DNA of 64,000 nucleotides. Origin: Desulfovibrio sp. (GTDB lineage: Bacteria > Desulfobacterota > Desulfovibrionia > Desulfovibrionales > Desulfovibrionaceae). Under the pieces are notes generated by a model. It was not told the origin of the DNA. It made no database searches and saw only the letters and a list, made by a program, of their open reading frames with translations. Within the stretch, counting starts at the first letter, position 1. Each line of letters starts with the position of its first letter. The stretch lies in the NCBI RefSeq assembly GCF_019422935.1, contig NZ_JAHZCJ010000006.1:124001-188000 (forward strand), given 5' to 3'. Made by a program: the position numbers and the translations under genes. Of the stretch, positions 34,363 to 43,401 are shown in pieces.

Positions 34363-35721
34363 CTAGGTGGCCTGCCTGACGCGTTGCTCCAGCCCGCGCA
34401 ATGCGCCAGCCGGTGGCAGCAACGCGCCGACATCATCGTGAATGCCCATGCCTTCAAGCCACGCCTCAAACTCCGGTGCTGGCTTCTTGCCCAACAGCTT
34501 GCGCAAATAGGCCGCATCGTGGAACGAGGTGGATTGATAATTGAGCATGATGTCGTCCGCACCAGGAATACCCATGATAAAATTGCAGCCAGCCGCGCCC
34601 AGCAAGGTCAGCAGTGCATCCATATCGTCCTGATCGGCATCGGCATGGTTGGTGTAACAGATGTCCACCCCCATAGGCAGACCCAGCAGTTTGCCGCAGC
34701 AGTGGTCTTCCAGCCCGGCGCGGATAATCTGCTTGCCATTGAACAGATACTCCGGCCCGATAAATCCAACCACGGTATTCACCAGCAATGGACGGAACCT
34801 GCGGGCCACTGCGTAGGCGCGGCATTCCAGAGTTTGCTGATCGACCCCGAAACTGGCGTTGGCCGAGAGGGCGCTGCCCTGCCCTGTTTCAAAGTACATC
34901 ACATCATCACCCACGGTGCCGCGCCCAAGCTCAAGGGTTGCCTGCCACGCTTCTTCCAGCAGGGAAAGGTCTATGCCAAAACTGGCATTGGCCTTTTCTG
35001 TTCCTGCTATGGACTGAAAGCACAGATCCAGCGGCACCCCCCTGCGGATAAGCTCCACGGCATTGGTTACGTGGGTCAGCACGCAGCTTTGGGTGGGTAT
35101 TTCATAGCGCGCAATAAGCTCGTCCAGCAGGCACAGGAGCCTTGCGATGTTTTCCAGACTGTCGGAAGCCGGATTGATGCCAATAACCGCATCGCCGGAT
35201 CCGTAATACAACCCGTCAATGGTTGATGCCAGGATTCCCCGCGCATCGTCCGTGGGGTGGTTTGGTTGCAGACGGACAGAAAAGTGCCCCGGTAATCCTA
35301 TGGTGTTGCGAAAACGCGTTACCACGCTGCACTTGGCTCCCACCAGTATGAGATCCTGCAAACGCATGAGTTTGCTTGCGGCCGCGGCCATTTCCGGCGT
35401 GATGCCCGCCGTCAGCGCCGCAAGACTTTCTGCATTGGCTGCATCGGTCAGCAGCCAGTCGCGGAACTGCCCCACGGTAAAGGAACTTATGGGCGCAAAA
35501 GCCGCAGCATCGTGGCTGTCAAGAATAAGGCGGGTGATTTCGTCCTTTTCATAAGGCACCACATCCTCGTTCAGGAAGCGTTTGAGGGGCACATCGGCCA
35601 GCACCATCTGGGCGCGCACGCGTTCCTCGTCGTTGGCGGCCGCCACCCCGGCCAGCACGTCGCCCGATCTGAGGGGCGACGCCTTGGCCAGGATTTCGCG
35701 CAGGGTGCTGTGGGCATTCAT
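34363..35721 (-). CDS. eutB: Ethanolamine ammonia-lyase large subunit EutB
   Basis: The 452-residue catalytic subunit, a TIM barrel that binds ethanolamine and part of adenosylcobalamin. Characteristic segments are GLPGHFSVRLQPNHPTDD, YYGSGDAVIGINPASDS, SIAGTEKANASFGIDL and ETGQGSALSANASFGVDQQT. Its length is normal for the family. GAGGCGG precedes the ATG. It starts 14 bases after the TRAP large permease gene, so substrate uptake and cleavage are encoded together. No microcompartment shell gene or aldehyde dehydrogenase lies nearby, which is unlike the classic eut operon. Confidence 0.95.
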   Translation of the reverse strand: MNAHSTLREILAKASPLRSGDVLAGVAAANDEERVRAQMVLADVPLKRFLNEDVVPYEKDEITRLILDSHDAAAFAPISSFTVGQFRDWLLTDAANAESLAALTAGITPEMAAAASKLMRLQDLILVGAKCSVVTRFRNTIGLPGHFSVRLQPNHPTDDARGILASTIDGLYYGSGDAVIGINPASDSLENIARLLCLLDELIARYEIPTQSCVLTHVTNAVELIRRGVPLDLCFQSIAGTEKANASFGIDLSLLEEAWQATLELGRGTVGDDVMYFETGQGSALSANASFGVDQQTLECRAYAVARRFRPLLVNTVVGFIGPEYLFNGKQIIRAGLEDHCCGKLLGLPMGVDICYTNHADADQDDMDALLTLLGAAGCNFIMGIPGADDIMLNYQSTSFHDAAYLRKLLGKKPAPEFEAWLEGMGIHDDVGALLPPAGALRGLEQRVRQAT

Positions 35722-35735
35722 GCTTGCCGCCTCTG

Positions 35736-37076
35736 CTACAAGAATGTTCTGGGCAGGAACATGGCGATATCAGGGAAGAGCATCACCAGCACCAGCCCCA
35801 CCACCATTATTATGACCATTGGCACAATGGAGGCGTAGATGTCATTCAGCGTAACCCCCTTGGGGGCCATGGCCTTCATCAAAAAGAGGTTGTACCCGAA
35901 TGGCGGCGTCATGTAGGCGATCTGACAGGTGATGGTGTAGAGCACGCCATACCAGATGGGGTCAAAACCCAGCGCCTTGACCAGGGGAATGTACAGCGGG
36001 GCCACGATGATCAGCATGGCCGTATCGTCAAGAAACATCCCCATGAAAAGATACGAAAGCTGCATGACGATAAGCACGCCCCAGGGGCTGAGATTCCAGC
36101 CGTCAATGAAGAGCTTCTTGATGGCGTGCACTGCGCCAAGGCCGTCAAATACAGAACTGAAGCACAGGGCAGCCATGATGATCCACATGAACATGCAGCT
36201 CACGCTGAGGGTCTGCACCAGAACAACGCGCATCACCCTGGCCGTAAGCCGCCCCTTGACCAGTGCGGCGATGGTCGCCACCAGAGCGCCCACGGCGGAG
36301 CTTTCCACCAGGCTGGTGATGCCGGTCATGAACGCGCCGGTCACAGAAAAAATAATGGCAAGCGGCAGCAGGCCAGCCCAGAGGCTCTTCCACTTTTCCG
36401 CCGAGGTGATGGATTCGCGTTCTTCCTTGGGCAGCGCAGGGCCCATGGCGGGATTGAGCTTGCAACGAATGACAATGTAGCCAATGAGTATCACCGCAAA
36501 CATGAGGGCGGGGCCGATGCCGGCCATCCAGAGACTGCTGACAGGCTGGCGGGCGATCATGCCGTAGAGCACCATAACAACGCTTGGCGGCATCATGATG
36601 CCCAGCGAGCTGCCTGCCTGAATAACCCCCGAAACCATTCGCTTGTCATACCCGCGCTTGAGCATTTCCGGCATGGCGATGGTTGCGCCGATGGCCATGC
36701 CCGCAACGCTAAGACCGTTCATGGCTGAAATGGCCACCATCAGAATGACCGTGCCGATGGCAAGGCCGCCGGGCAATGGCCCCATCCAGACGTGGAACAT
36801 GCGGTAAAGATCGTTGGCGATGCCCGATTCCGAGAGCATGTAGCCCATGTAGATGAACAGGGGCAGCGTGATCATGGGGAACCACTTCATCAGCGTGATG
36901 CTGGCGTTGAACGCCATCTGCGAACCACCGGTACCCCATAGAAAGAGTGCCGCGATGGCTCCGGTGAAGCCGATGGCCGCAAACACCCGCTGCCCGGTGA
37001 GCATGAGCATGCCCATGGATGCAAAGAGCATCAGGGCAATGCCCTCGTGAGAAAGAGTGAAGGTCAGATCGAACAT
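35736..37076 (-). CDS. TRAP transporter large permease DctM
   Basis: A 446-residue membrane protein with about 12 helices that carries the sodium-coupled substrate path of a TRAP transporter. Family segments are FTGAIAALFLWGTGG, GLSVAGMAIGATIAMPEMLKRGYD and AGSSLGIMMPPSVVMVLYG. It lies between dctQ (60-base gap) and eutB (14-base gap). By context the substrate is ethanolamine or a related amino alcohol, which is inference; TRAP systems usually carry carboxylates. Confidence 0.93.
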   Translation of the reverse strand: MFDLTFTLSHEGIALMLFASMGMLMLTGQRVFAAIGFTGAIAALFLWGTGGSQMAFNASITLMKWFPMITLPLFIYMGYMLSESGIANDLYRMFHVWMGPLPGGLAIGTVILMVAISAMNGLSVAGMAIGATIAMPEMLKRGYDKRMVSGVIQAGSSLGIMMPPSVVMVLYGMIARQPVSSLWMAGIGPALMFAVILIGYIVIRCKLNPAMGPALPKEERESITSAEKWKSLWAGLLPLAIIFSVTGAFMTGITSLVESSAVGALVATIAALVKGRLTARVMRVVLVQTLSVSCMFMWIIMAALCFSSVFDGLGAVHAIKKLFIDGWNLSPWGVLIVMQLSYLFMGMFLDDTAMLIIVAPLYIPLVKALGFDPIWYGVLYTITCQIAYMTPPFGYNLFLMKAMAPKGVTLNDIYASIVPMVIIMVVGLVLVMLFPDIAMFLPRTFL

Positions 37077-37136
37077 GTCCTCGCGTCCTTTACGGCGCTC
37101 GCATACGCCGGAGCTGGAAAATGAAAATTGGGGGCG

Positions 37137-37787
37137 TTACCGCGAGCCGCCAAGCGCTTGCGCCGGAGCAAGAACCTGCGGCGAAGCATCCGGGTCAGCC
37201 ACAACGCCAACAAGTTGAGGCTCCGCTTCTGGTTCCACATAGCCGCTTTCTACAATAAGGCGCTCAGGAACTTCCTCACCCAGCAGCAGTCCACGCGAAC
37301 GCGCCAGGGCCTTGAAAAATTCCGAAAAAGCCTGCAACAGCGTAAGAAAAATGCCAATGCCCATGATAATCTTGACGGGGGCCAGGGCAGGAGCCCATGC
37401 AGAATTGTTGTGCTGGTCAAACTCTATGGAATACCATGTGCTTGAAACACAGCCGTAGAACAGGAGGGCAAGGTATGCGACCAGAAAAACAGACGTGAGC
37501 ACGTCCATCTTTGCCTGTTTTCTCCACTTCCAGCGGCCATAGAACACATCCATACGCACGTGCGAATTGGTAAGCAGGGCAAAACCGCCACCAAGGATGT
37601 AGTAGGCCACCATGGTGAACTGGGCCATTTCCACGCCCCAGATCACCGGAGCATCAAAACAGTAACGGGATATGGCCGAGTAGAGCAAAATGCCCATCAT
37701 GACGAACACAAGATAAAGAACCCCCCGCCCCACCAGGCGGTTAACCGCATCCACATACCTGACAAACAGCTTGATCCAGTTTGGCAT
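37137..37787 (-). CDS. TRAP transporter small permease DctQ
   Basis: A 216-residue membrane protein with four helices (about 20-40, 55-75, 95-115, 135-155) that pairs with the large permease. Family features include ISRYCFDAPVIWGVEMAQF in the second helix region and the following LLTNSHVRMDVFYGRW. A longer than usual charged C-terminal tail of about 50 residues follows the last helix. GGGAGGAGAG precedes the ATG. It lies 142 bases after the binding-protein gene. Confidence 0.92.
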   Translation of the reverse strand: MPNWIKLFVRYVDAVNRLVGRGVLYLVFVMMGILLYSAISRYCFDAPVIWGVEMAQFTMVAYYILGGGFALLTNSHVRMDVFYGRWKWRKQAKMDVLTSVFLVAYLALLFYGCVSSTWYSIEFDQHNNSAWAPALAPVKIIMGIGIFLTLLQAFSEFFKALARSRGLLLGEEVPERLIVESGYVEPEAEPQLVGVVADPDASPQVLAPAQALGGSR

Positions 37788-37929
37788 GACGCTCTCCTCC
37801 CAAACCTTTATTCCGCAAATTTCCTGCCGCTTGGTTTAACTGGGGGCAGGCTTTGATGCGCCGCCGCCGAAGGATTCGGACGACGGCACATCGGGCAGAC
37901 GGAAGGTTCTGCCTCCAGAGGGTTTGCAA

Positions 37930-38985
37930 TCAATAACGGTACGGGCGGCCCGCAACAGCCATTTCGGCATTGTACTTTTTGAGGATATCCACAACCTTGG
38001 CGCAGCGCGGGCTTTTCTTGGCTGTTTCGTCCCAGAACTTGTGGGCGGCCTCTTCAACAGTGCCCCATTCAGCATCGGGAATGGAGGTCAGTTCCATCTT
38101 GCCGCCGGTGGCGCGGTAGTGAGCTTCGCCCCACCAGTACCAGTGCTGGCGAAAATAGTTGGAGCTGTCGCAGGTGAGCTTAAACAGAGTTTTGAGGTGT
38201 TCCGGCACTTCAGCCCACTTTTTGCTGTTGGCAAAGTACGAACCGATCCACGCGCCGCAGATGTTGTTGGTGAGGTAATACTTGCACTGCTCTGCCCAGC
38301 CGGAGGTGTAGTCTTCTGTAATGCCCGACCAGCACACGCCGTCCAGCTCGCCGGTTTGCAGGGCCACCTGAATGTCTTCCCAGGGCAGGGTAACAGGCAC
38401 CACGCCAAACTGGCTCATGAACTTGCCGCCCGTGGGGAAGGAGAACACGCGCTTGCCTTTCAGGTCGGCAAGGCTGCGGATAGGCTTGGTGGTGGCAAAG
38501 TTGCAGGGATCCCAGGAGCCTGCGCCAAGCCATTCAACGCCCTTGATCTCGCCGTAGGCTTCTTTCCAGATGTCGTTCAGGCCCCAGTGTTCAAAAAGAG
38601 CGGGCACATCAAGCGAATAGCGGGTGGCAAAGGGAAAATACGCGCCAAAGATGGCCACATCAGCAGGGGAAGACATGGAGTCTTCGTCACACTGCACAGC
38701 ATCAATGGTACCGTTCTGCACAGCGCGGAAAAGCTCGCTGGTGGGAACCAACTGGTCGGAGGTGTAAAGTTCAATGACCATTTCGCCATTGGCGGCCTTG
38801 TTGAAGGCGTCGATCTGCGGCTTGATGACAAACTCGGCAAGCGCCGCGCCCGCATAGGTCTGCATGCGCCACTTGATGGGGGCCTTGGCGGCCTTTGCCT
38901 CGGTGGCTCCCATAATGCCAGTTGTGGCGGCAACCGCCGCCGTGGCACCCATACCCGCTGTCTTCAAAAACTCACGCCTCTCCAT
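37930..38985 (-). CDS. TRAP transporter substrate-binding protein DctP
   Basis: A 351-residue periplasmic binding protein. The N-terminus MERREFLKTAGMG is a twin-arginine signal, so it may be exported folded by Tat; cleavage is likely near AKAAKAP. The mature protein has the DctP fold, with KGKRVFSFPTGGKFM and LQTGELDGVCWSGITEDYTS lining the ligand pocket. Aromatic residues are plentiful (HWYWWGEAHY). It is the first gene of dctPQM-eutBC and sets the uptake specificity, presumably for the EutBC substrate. GAGG precedes the ATG. Confidence 0.92.
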   Translation of the reverse strand: MERREFLKTAGMGATAAVAATTGIMGATEAKAAKAPIKWRMQTYAGAALAEFVIKPQIDAFNKAANGEMVIELYTSDQLVPTSELFRAVQNGTIDAVQCDEDSMSSPADVAIFGAYFPFATRYSLDVPALFEHWGLNDIWKEAYGEIKGVEWLGAGSWDPCNFATTKPIRSLADLKGKRVFSFPTGGKFMSQFGVVPVTLPWEDIQVALQTGELDGVCWSGITEDYTSGWAEQCKYYLTNNICGAWIGSYFANSKKWAEVPEHLKTLFKLTCDSSNYFRQHWYWWGEAHYRATGGKMELTSIPDAEWGTVEEAAHKFWDETAKKSPRCAKVVDILKKYNAEMAVAGRPYRY

Positions 38986-39657
38986 ACTAACCTCCTCAAA
39001 ACAAAAACTGTTTATTCACCGCAAGCGCCTACGCCTCAAAAATGCACTTAACTCTGGCTACTGCCCTAGCCTTGCACTCATGAAATGCCATTAAGCAAAT
39101 AGCGAGCCAGAGGATGGATGGGCAAAATTATTTTTTATAACATACTAAAATATAAAATTTTTGTATTTTCATTCAGTATATTTTTATATTCAAAGCAAAG
39201 GAGAGCGGCTCATTTTTTGAAACAATTTTGTAATGATTAGCACATTTTTGTTAGTCAACTTTTTACACAAAAACACATTAATACAATTAAACACTAGGGC
39301 ATCCAGATAAAAAACAGAGGCATGCGGCTTTATTGCCAATACAATTTTGAAAAAGCGCATTGCCTGACGTGTATGGGGCAACTTGCCAAAGGGGGCTGCA
39401 TTACCCATACTAAGGTGGTTCTGGCCCCTGAAAATATTGAGGAGACAAGCCGCGCGACCTGACGGGGCTTTGCCGGGCATCCCAGGTCTGGCATCCTTTA
39501 GACACGGGCCGTCCAGAATGCCCAAACCCAACAAATTTACCGCGTTCAGCCACTGCAACAGCAAAATACACAAACACACAAAAATGCATATTGCAGACGC
39601 AGCAAAAAGCTATATGCTAACCAGAATGTCAGCGTATATCTAACAAGGTTGAAACAC
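38986..39657. other. Intergenic region between divergent dctP and deoR-type genes
   Basis: About 670 bases, mostly AT-rich, that must hold the promoters of both divergent units. A GC-richer island of about 110 bases (39430-39540) stands out inside it. Related ATATGC/GCATAT words occur at 39592, 39610 and 39632 just before the regulator start and could be operator parts. No convincing gene, sigma54 promoter or cobalamin riboswitch was seen. Confidence 0.5.
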
Positions 39658-40437
39658 ATGCTGCGCGAAACCCGCCTGCACCGCATACTTGCCCTCATAG
39701 CCGCCAACGGTCATATCAGCACAGAGCGGCTTATCAATGAGCTGGGAATTTCCCGGGAAACAGCCCGCCGGGATATTATCGAGCTGGAAAACCAGGGCGC
39801 GGCAAGGCGTGTACATGGCGGCCTTGTGGCGCTGGATTCCTCTACTTCCGAACCCTCACTCAAAGAGCGCAGAACCCGGCTGGAACGGGAAAAGCGCGCC
39901 ATTGCCCGCGCCACGGTGCTGCAACTGCAACAGGGGCAAACAGTCTTTATGGACGCAGGTACCACAACAACGGCTCTGGCAGAGGAACTCTGCACCATGC
40001 CTGGGCTCACCATCGTGACCAACAGCCTGCGCGCCGCCATCATTTTGAGTGAAAGGGACGAAGATAAAAAAAACGACAGCACTGTGGTGCTGGTGGGAGG
40101 CCGCATCCTTGCCGGACGGGAGCAGACCTGCGGCGAGGGCGTGATTGAAGAAATTCAGCGCTGGCGGGCAGACGTGGCGATTCTTTCGCCCGTGGGGCTG
40201 GATGCGCACCACGGGGCAAGCAGCTTTTTGCCGGAAGAAGCCGCCGTGGCGCGCTGCATGGCCCAACGCGCCAGCAGGCTGTGCATACTCGCCGACCACA
40301 CAAAGCTAGGTGTTATCAGCCGGATAAACTACGCATCACCCCGCGAAATTTCCATGCTCGTTACCGATGCCGCAGCTTCGGATTTGCCATGCCTGAAAGA
40401 ACTGAAAGAAATTTTGCCCAAAGTCATTCTGGCCTGA
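39658..40437 (+). CDS. DeoR-family transcriptional regulator
   Basis: A 259-residue repressor. The N-terminal helix-turn-helix (about 3-60) reads HISTERLINELGISRETARRDI followed by RRVHGGLVAL, the DeoR signature region. The C-terminal sugar-phosphate-isomerase-like effector domain contains DAGTTTTALAEEL and ADHTKLG. Members usually sense a phosphorylated metabolite. The ATG at 39658 has AAGG 9 bases upstream. It is divergent from dctPQM-eutBC and followed by a small-molecule kinase gene, so it may control both in response to the kinase product; that is inference. Confidence 0.88.
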   Translation: MLRETRLHRILALIAANGHISTERLINELGISRETARRDIIELENQGAARRVHGGLVALDSSTSEPSLKERRTRLEREKRAIARATVLQLQQGQTVFMDAGTTTTALAEELCTMPGLTIVTNSLRAAIILSERDEDKKNDSTVVLVGGRILAGREQTCGEGVIEEIQRWRADVAILSPVGLDAHHGASSFLPEEAAVARCMAQRASRLCILADHTKLGVISRINYASPREISMLVTDAAASDLPCLKELKEILPKVILA

Positions 40438-40587
40438 GCATCTGTTTTTACCATCCGCCGCGCACCGCAATACTGTTTTGAAGCAGCCGTTTGCAGAGCG
40501 TGAAAGGTGATGCCGGTTATGATCGCGCTGCTTCCCCCCAGCAGCCGATGTAACAGACTGGTACCCATACCCAATGCAGGGGGGGAT

Positions 40588-41595
40588 ATGACACTTCAAC
40601 AAAATGACTCGCTCAGCGATCAGGCCGTAACGCAACTGGCGCGGCAGGCGTTGCAGCAATACCCCCCGGAAATGCAGGGAAGCCTGCACCTGCTCTGCCG
40701 TTCAGAAAATGCCACCTTTCTTGTCCAGACCAGCAACAGCCGTTATGCCCTGCGTGTGCACCGCGAAAATTATCACTCCCACATCAATATAATGGGCGAG
40801 CTGATGTGGCTGGATGCCTTGCAGCAAGATACCGGCATCGTCACGCCAAAGGCCCTGCCCAGCAAGGGAGGCCAAAGGGTGCTGACCCTGCACCTTCCAG
40901 ACGGATCACACAGAAATATCGTTCTTTTTCTGTGGATTGACGGCGAGATGCCAACAGTGCACCTTGACCCGCGCGCCTTTCGGCAGCTTGGCGAGGTCGC
41001 GGCGCGCCTCCACCAGCATAGCCGCCAATGGCAAAAACCGGCAGGCTTCCAGCGCATTGTCTGGAACCACGAAAGTATGGTTGGCCCGTGCGCCCATTGG
41101 GGGGACTGGCGGGCAAGCCCCGGCCTGCCACACGAGGACGCCCTGCTTCTGGAGACGGCCTTGAACTGTATTGGCGAAAAACTGCGCGCCTACGGCCAGT
41201 CTGCCCGGCGCTATGGCCTGATTCACGCTGATCTGCGCCTTACCAATCTGCTGCTGCATAAGGATGGTACGCGCGTCATTGATTTTGACGATTGCGGCAT
41301 GGGCTGGTTTGTTCACGACATTGCCGCGGCCATGAGCTTTGAGGAACACTGCCCGCTTGCTCCCAGCTGGCTGGAAAACTGGCTTCAGGGATATGAGCTG
41401 GTCAGTCATCTGGATGCGGAGGATGAAGACATGATCCCGCATATGATCATGCAGCGGCGTATCCAGATGACAGCATGGATGGCCACGCACGCCAATACCG
41501 AGACAGCCCGAAACCTCGGCGCGCACTGGGTTGAAAACACGGTACGCCTCTGTAGGCGCTACCTTGAGGGAGGCATGCCCCTGGGCGCGGTATAA
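40588..41595 (+). CDS. APH-family small-molecule kinase
   Basis: A 335-residue phosphotransferase of the aminoglycoside/choline/homoserine kinase fold. The catalytic loop is IHADLRLTNLLL (H213, D215) and the metal-binding segment is VIDFDDCGMGW (about D232). The N-lobe shows NATFLVQTSNSRYALRVHR, with the ATP-contact lysine position apparently replaced by Arg, as in some relatives. A strong GGGGGG lies before the ATG at 40588. It lies 150 bases after the DeoR gene. Neighbouring EutBC and a TRAP transporter make an amino alcohol (ethanolamine, hydroxylysine type) a candidate substrate, but this is not shown. Confidence 0.82.
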   Translation: MTLQQNDSLSDQAVTQLARQALQQYPPEMQGSLHLLCRSENATFLVQTSNSRYALRVHRENYHSHINIMGELMWLDALQQDTGIVTPKALPSKGGQRVLTLHLPDGSHRNIVLFLWIDGEMPTVHLDPRAFRQLGEVAARLHQHSRQWQKPAGFQRIVWNHESMVGPCAHWGDWRASPGLPHEDALLLETALNCIGEKLRAYGQSARRYGLIHADLRLTNLLLHKDGTRVIDFDDCGMGWFVHDIAAAMSFEEHCPLAPSWLENWLQGYELVSHLDAEDEDMIPHMIMQRRIQMTAWMATHANTETARNLGAHWVENTVRLCRRYLEGGMPLGAV

Positions 41596-41622
41596 GCTTG
41601 CGTGGGAATATTTTGGCGCACA

Positions 41623-41664
41623 ACAAACAAGCCCCTCCGCCTTAAGGCCGAGGGGCTTGTTTGT
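41623..41664. terminator. Bidirectional terminator hairpin after the kinase gene
   Basis: A long stem ACAAACAAGCCCCTCCGCC / GGCCGAGGGGCTTGTTTGT with one mismatch and a TTAA loop region. It lies between two convergent genes. Confidence 0.8.
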
Positions 41665-41670
41665 ATACTG

Positions 41671-41701
41671 ATTGCAAATCCCGCCTCGCGGGATTTGCAA
41701 T
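41671..41701. repeat. Second perfect hairpin beside the terminator
   Basis: 14-bp perfect arms ATTGCAAATCCCGC / GCGGGATTTGCAAT with a three-base loop, 6 bases from the preceding hairpin and 2 bases from the stop of the antiporter gene. It probably acts as a minus-strand terminator or 3'-end stabiliser. Confidence 0.7.
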
Positions 41702-41703
41702 GG

Positions 41704-43131
41704 CTAGATAAAGAACAGCCAGGTCAACAGTGCGAACAGGGGCACCAGAATGCCTACCGACCACGCCATGTAGCCAAAGAAGCTGGGCATACGCACGCCG
41801 TCGCTTTCTGCAATGGAGCGAACCATGAAGTTGGGCGCGTTGCCAATGTAGCTGTTGGCGCCCATAAACACGGCACCCGCTGATATGGCGGCAAGGGTGG
41901 CGGGCATATCGTGCATAAGGTGCTGCGCATCGCCGCCGGCGGTGTTGAAAAATACCAGATAGGTCGGCGCATTATCCAGAAAACTGGAGAGGATGCCCGT
42001 GAGCCAGAAATACATGGAATTTACCGGCTGCCCATCGTGCGAAACAAGGTGAATCAGGGAAGCAAGCGCACCGTCAGCACCTGCGCGCAAAATGGCAATG
42101 GCGGGGATCATACTGATAAAAATGCCAAAGAACAGCTTGGCAACTTCTTCAATGGGGGCCCAGGAAAAGCCATTGAGTTCACGGCAGCGCCTGCTCGTAA
42201 ACTTGAGCGAAAGCCCGGCCAGGCACAGCAGCGCCACATCGCGCAGCAGGTTCTGCCCTTCGACCGACACGCCGAAGACCGAAACCAGTTCGCCCAGAGG
42301 GTAGAGGCCAGAAAGCAGCACGGCCACAACAACGCCCAAAAGAAATAGCAGGTTGATCTTGCCGTCAAGGCCGAGCTTTTCTTCTGCCGCGCCAGCCTGA
42401 GCCGCAGGCTTGGGGCTGCCTTCTTTCTTGAACAGCACCGTATCAAGGACAAGGAAGATACCCAGCAAAACTGCCGACATAAGACTTGTTTTCATCAACA
42501 GGTTGGTTGTGGTCCAGAAGAAATCCACACCCTTCAGAAAACCCAGAAACAGCGGCGGATCGCCCAAAGGCGTGAGCGAGCCGCCAATATTTGCCACAAG
42601 AAAAATAAAAAAGACAACAGAGTGAACACGGTATTTACGGTGCGCGTTGGCCCGAAGCAAGGGGCGGATAAGCAGCATGGCCGCGCCGGTTGTTCCCATC
42701 CAGCTGGCCAGCACAGTGCCCACGGCCAACAGCCCGGTATTGACTGCGGGGGTGCCGACAAGCGAACCGGTAAGCCGCACGCCGCCTGCGATGGTAAAGA
42801 GCGTGAACAGCAGCACCAGAAAAGGAACATAATCCAGAAGGATAATGTGCAAAAACTCGTACAGGGCCACATTGAACCCATAAACCAGAAGACAGGGCGT
42901 TAAAAATGCCAGACCCCAGAACACCGCGATTTTACCAAAGTGTTTTTCCCAAAAATGGGGCAATGCCAAAGGCATTATGGCAATCGAAAGCAGCATGCAC
43001 ACAAAGGGGATTGCCCAAAGGACTGAGAGCTGCGCACCAGGGATATTGGGATGTCCCTCCCCTGCGAGAACGACACCGGGCACAAGAAGCGCGGCGCACA
43101 GGGCGCCGAGCACAGTTAGAAATCTTGCCAT
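41704..43131 (-). CDS. NhaD-like sodium/proton antiporter
   Basis: A 475-residue membrane protein with about 12 helices of the ion-transporter superfamily (NhaD/CitM type). A signal-like first helix is followed by IPFVCMLLSIAIMPLALPHFWEKH, shown here in part by its MPLALPHFWEKH end. Other family segments are ANIGGSLTPLGDPPLFLGFL and SSFLDNAPTYLVFFN, both typical of NhaD antiporters. CAGGAGT precedes the ATG at 43131; the open frame runs 26 residues further without support. It likely exchanges Na+ for H+, which would fit ion cycling with Ech and TRAP systems. Single-gene unit. Confidence 0.88.
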   Translation of the reverse strand: MARFLTVLGALCAALLVPGVVLAGEGHPNIPGAQLSVLWAIPFVCMLLSIAIMPLALPHFWEKHFGKIAVFWGLAFLTPCLLVYGFNVALYEFLHIILLDYVPFLVLLFTLFTIAGGVRLTGSLVGTPAVNTGLLAVGTVLASWMGTTGAAMLLIRPLLRANAHRKYRVHSVVFFIFLVANIGGSLTPLGDPPLFLGFLKGVDFFWTTTNLLMKTSLMSAVLLGIFLVLDTVLFKKEGSPKPAAQAGAAEEKLGLDGKINLLFLLGVVVAVLLSGLYPLGELVSVFGVSVEGQNLLRDVALLCLAGLSLKFTSRRCRELNGFSWAPIEEVAKLFFGIFISMIPAIAILRAGADGALASLIHLVSHDGQPVNSMYFWLTGILSSFLDNAPTYLVFFNTAGGDAQHLMHDMPATLAAISAGAVFMGANSYIGNAPNFMVRSIAESDGVRMPSFFGYMAWSVGILVPLFALLTWLFFI

Positions 43132-43327
43132 ATGCACTCCTGAGAATATAAGCATTACATACCATAGGATATTGGGAGACTCTATACCAAACCTCAAAAA
43201 AAAATACAATCAATACATGTACACCATACCAATTACAATTATAAATCACAGCAACACAACGATAATTGTCGCATTATTGCATCTTAAAAAGCGATATGCG
43301 TTGTAATTATGCACCGTAGTTCAAGAC

Positions 43328-43369
43328 ATAAAGGCGGCCTGTCGCGCCGATGCAACAGACCGCCTTTAT
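43328..43369 (-). terminator. Terminator of the first chemoreceptor gene
   Basis: ATAAAGGCGG and CCGCCTTTAT form the base of a stem extended by CTGT/ACAG pairing. It lies 33 bases after the chemoreceptor stop on the minus strand; the following T run is weak. Confidence 0.65.
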
Positions 43370-43401
43370 GCTTATATTTTTGAATGAAGTAATAATTTTG
43401 C

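Noticed and set aside
39190..39579. A 129-residue minus-strand open frame in the dctP/deoR intergenic region
   Set aside because: No Shine-Dalgarno sequence, AT-rich 3' half, no recognisable fold, and it covers the region that must hold two promoters.
39000..39657. A cobalamin riboswitch controlling the B12-dependent eutBC unit
   Set aside because: I could not find a B12-box-like sequence or the expected long structured leader, only AT-rich DNA with one GC-richer island.
33465..41595. A possible ethanolamine microcompartment locus
   Set aside because: No shell protein, EutE, EutG, EutQ or EutA is seen on either side within the window, so no microcompartment is claimed.
43262..43276. TGTCGC-ATTA-TTGCA, a sigma54-like sequence near the antiporter gene
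   Set aside because: Two mismatches in the -24 element, spacing one base short, and it points at no gene on its strand.
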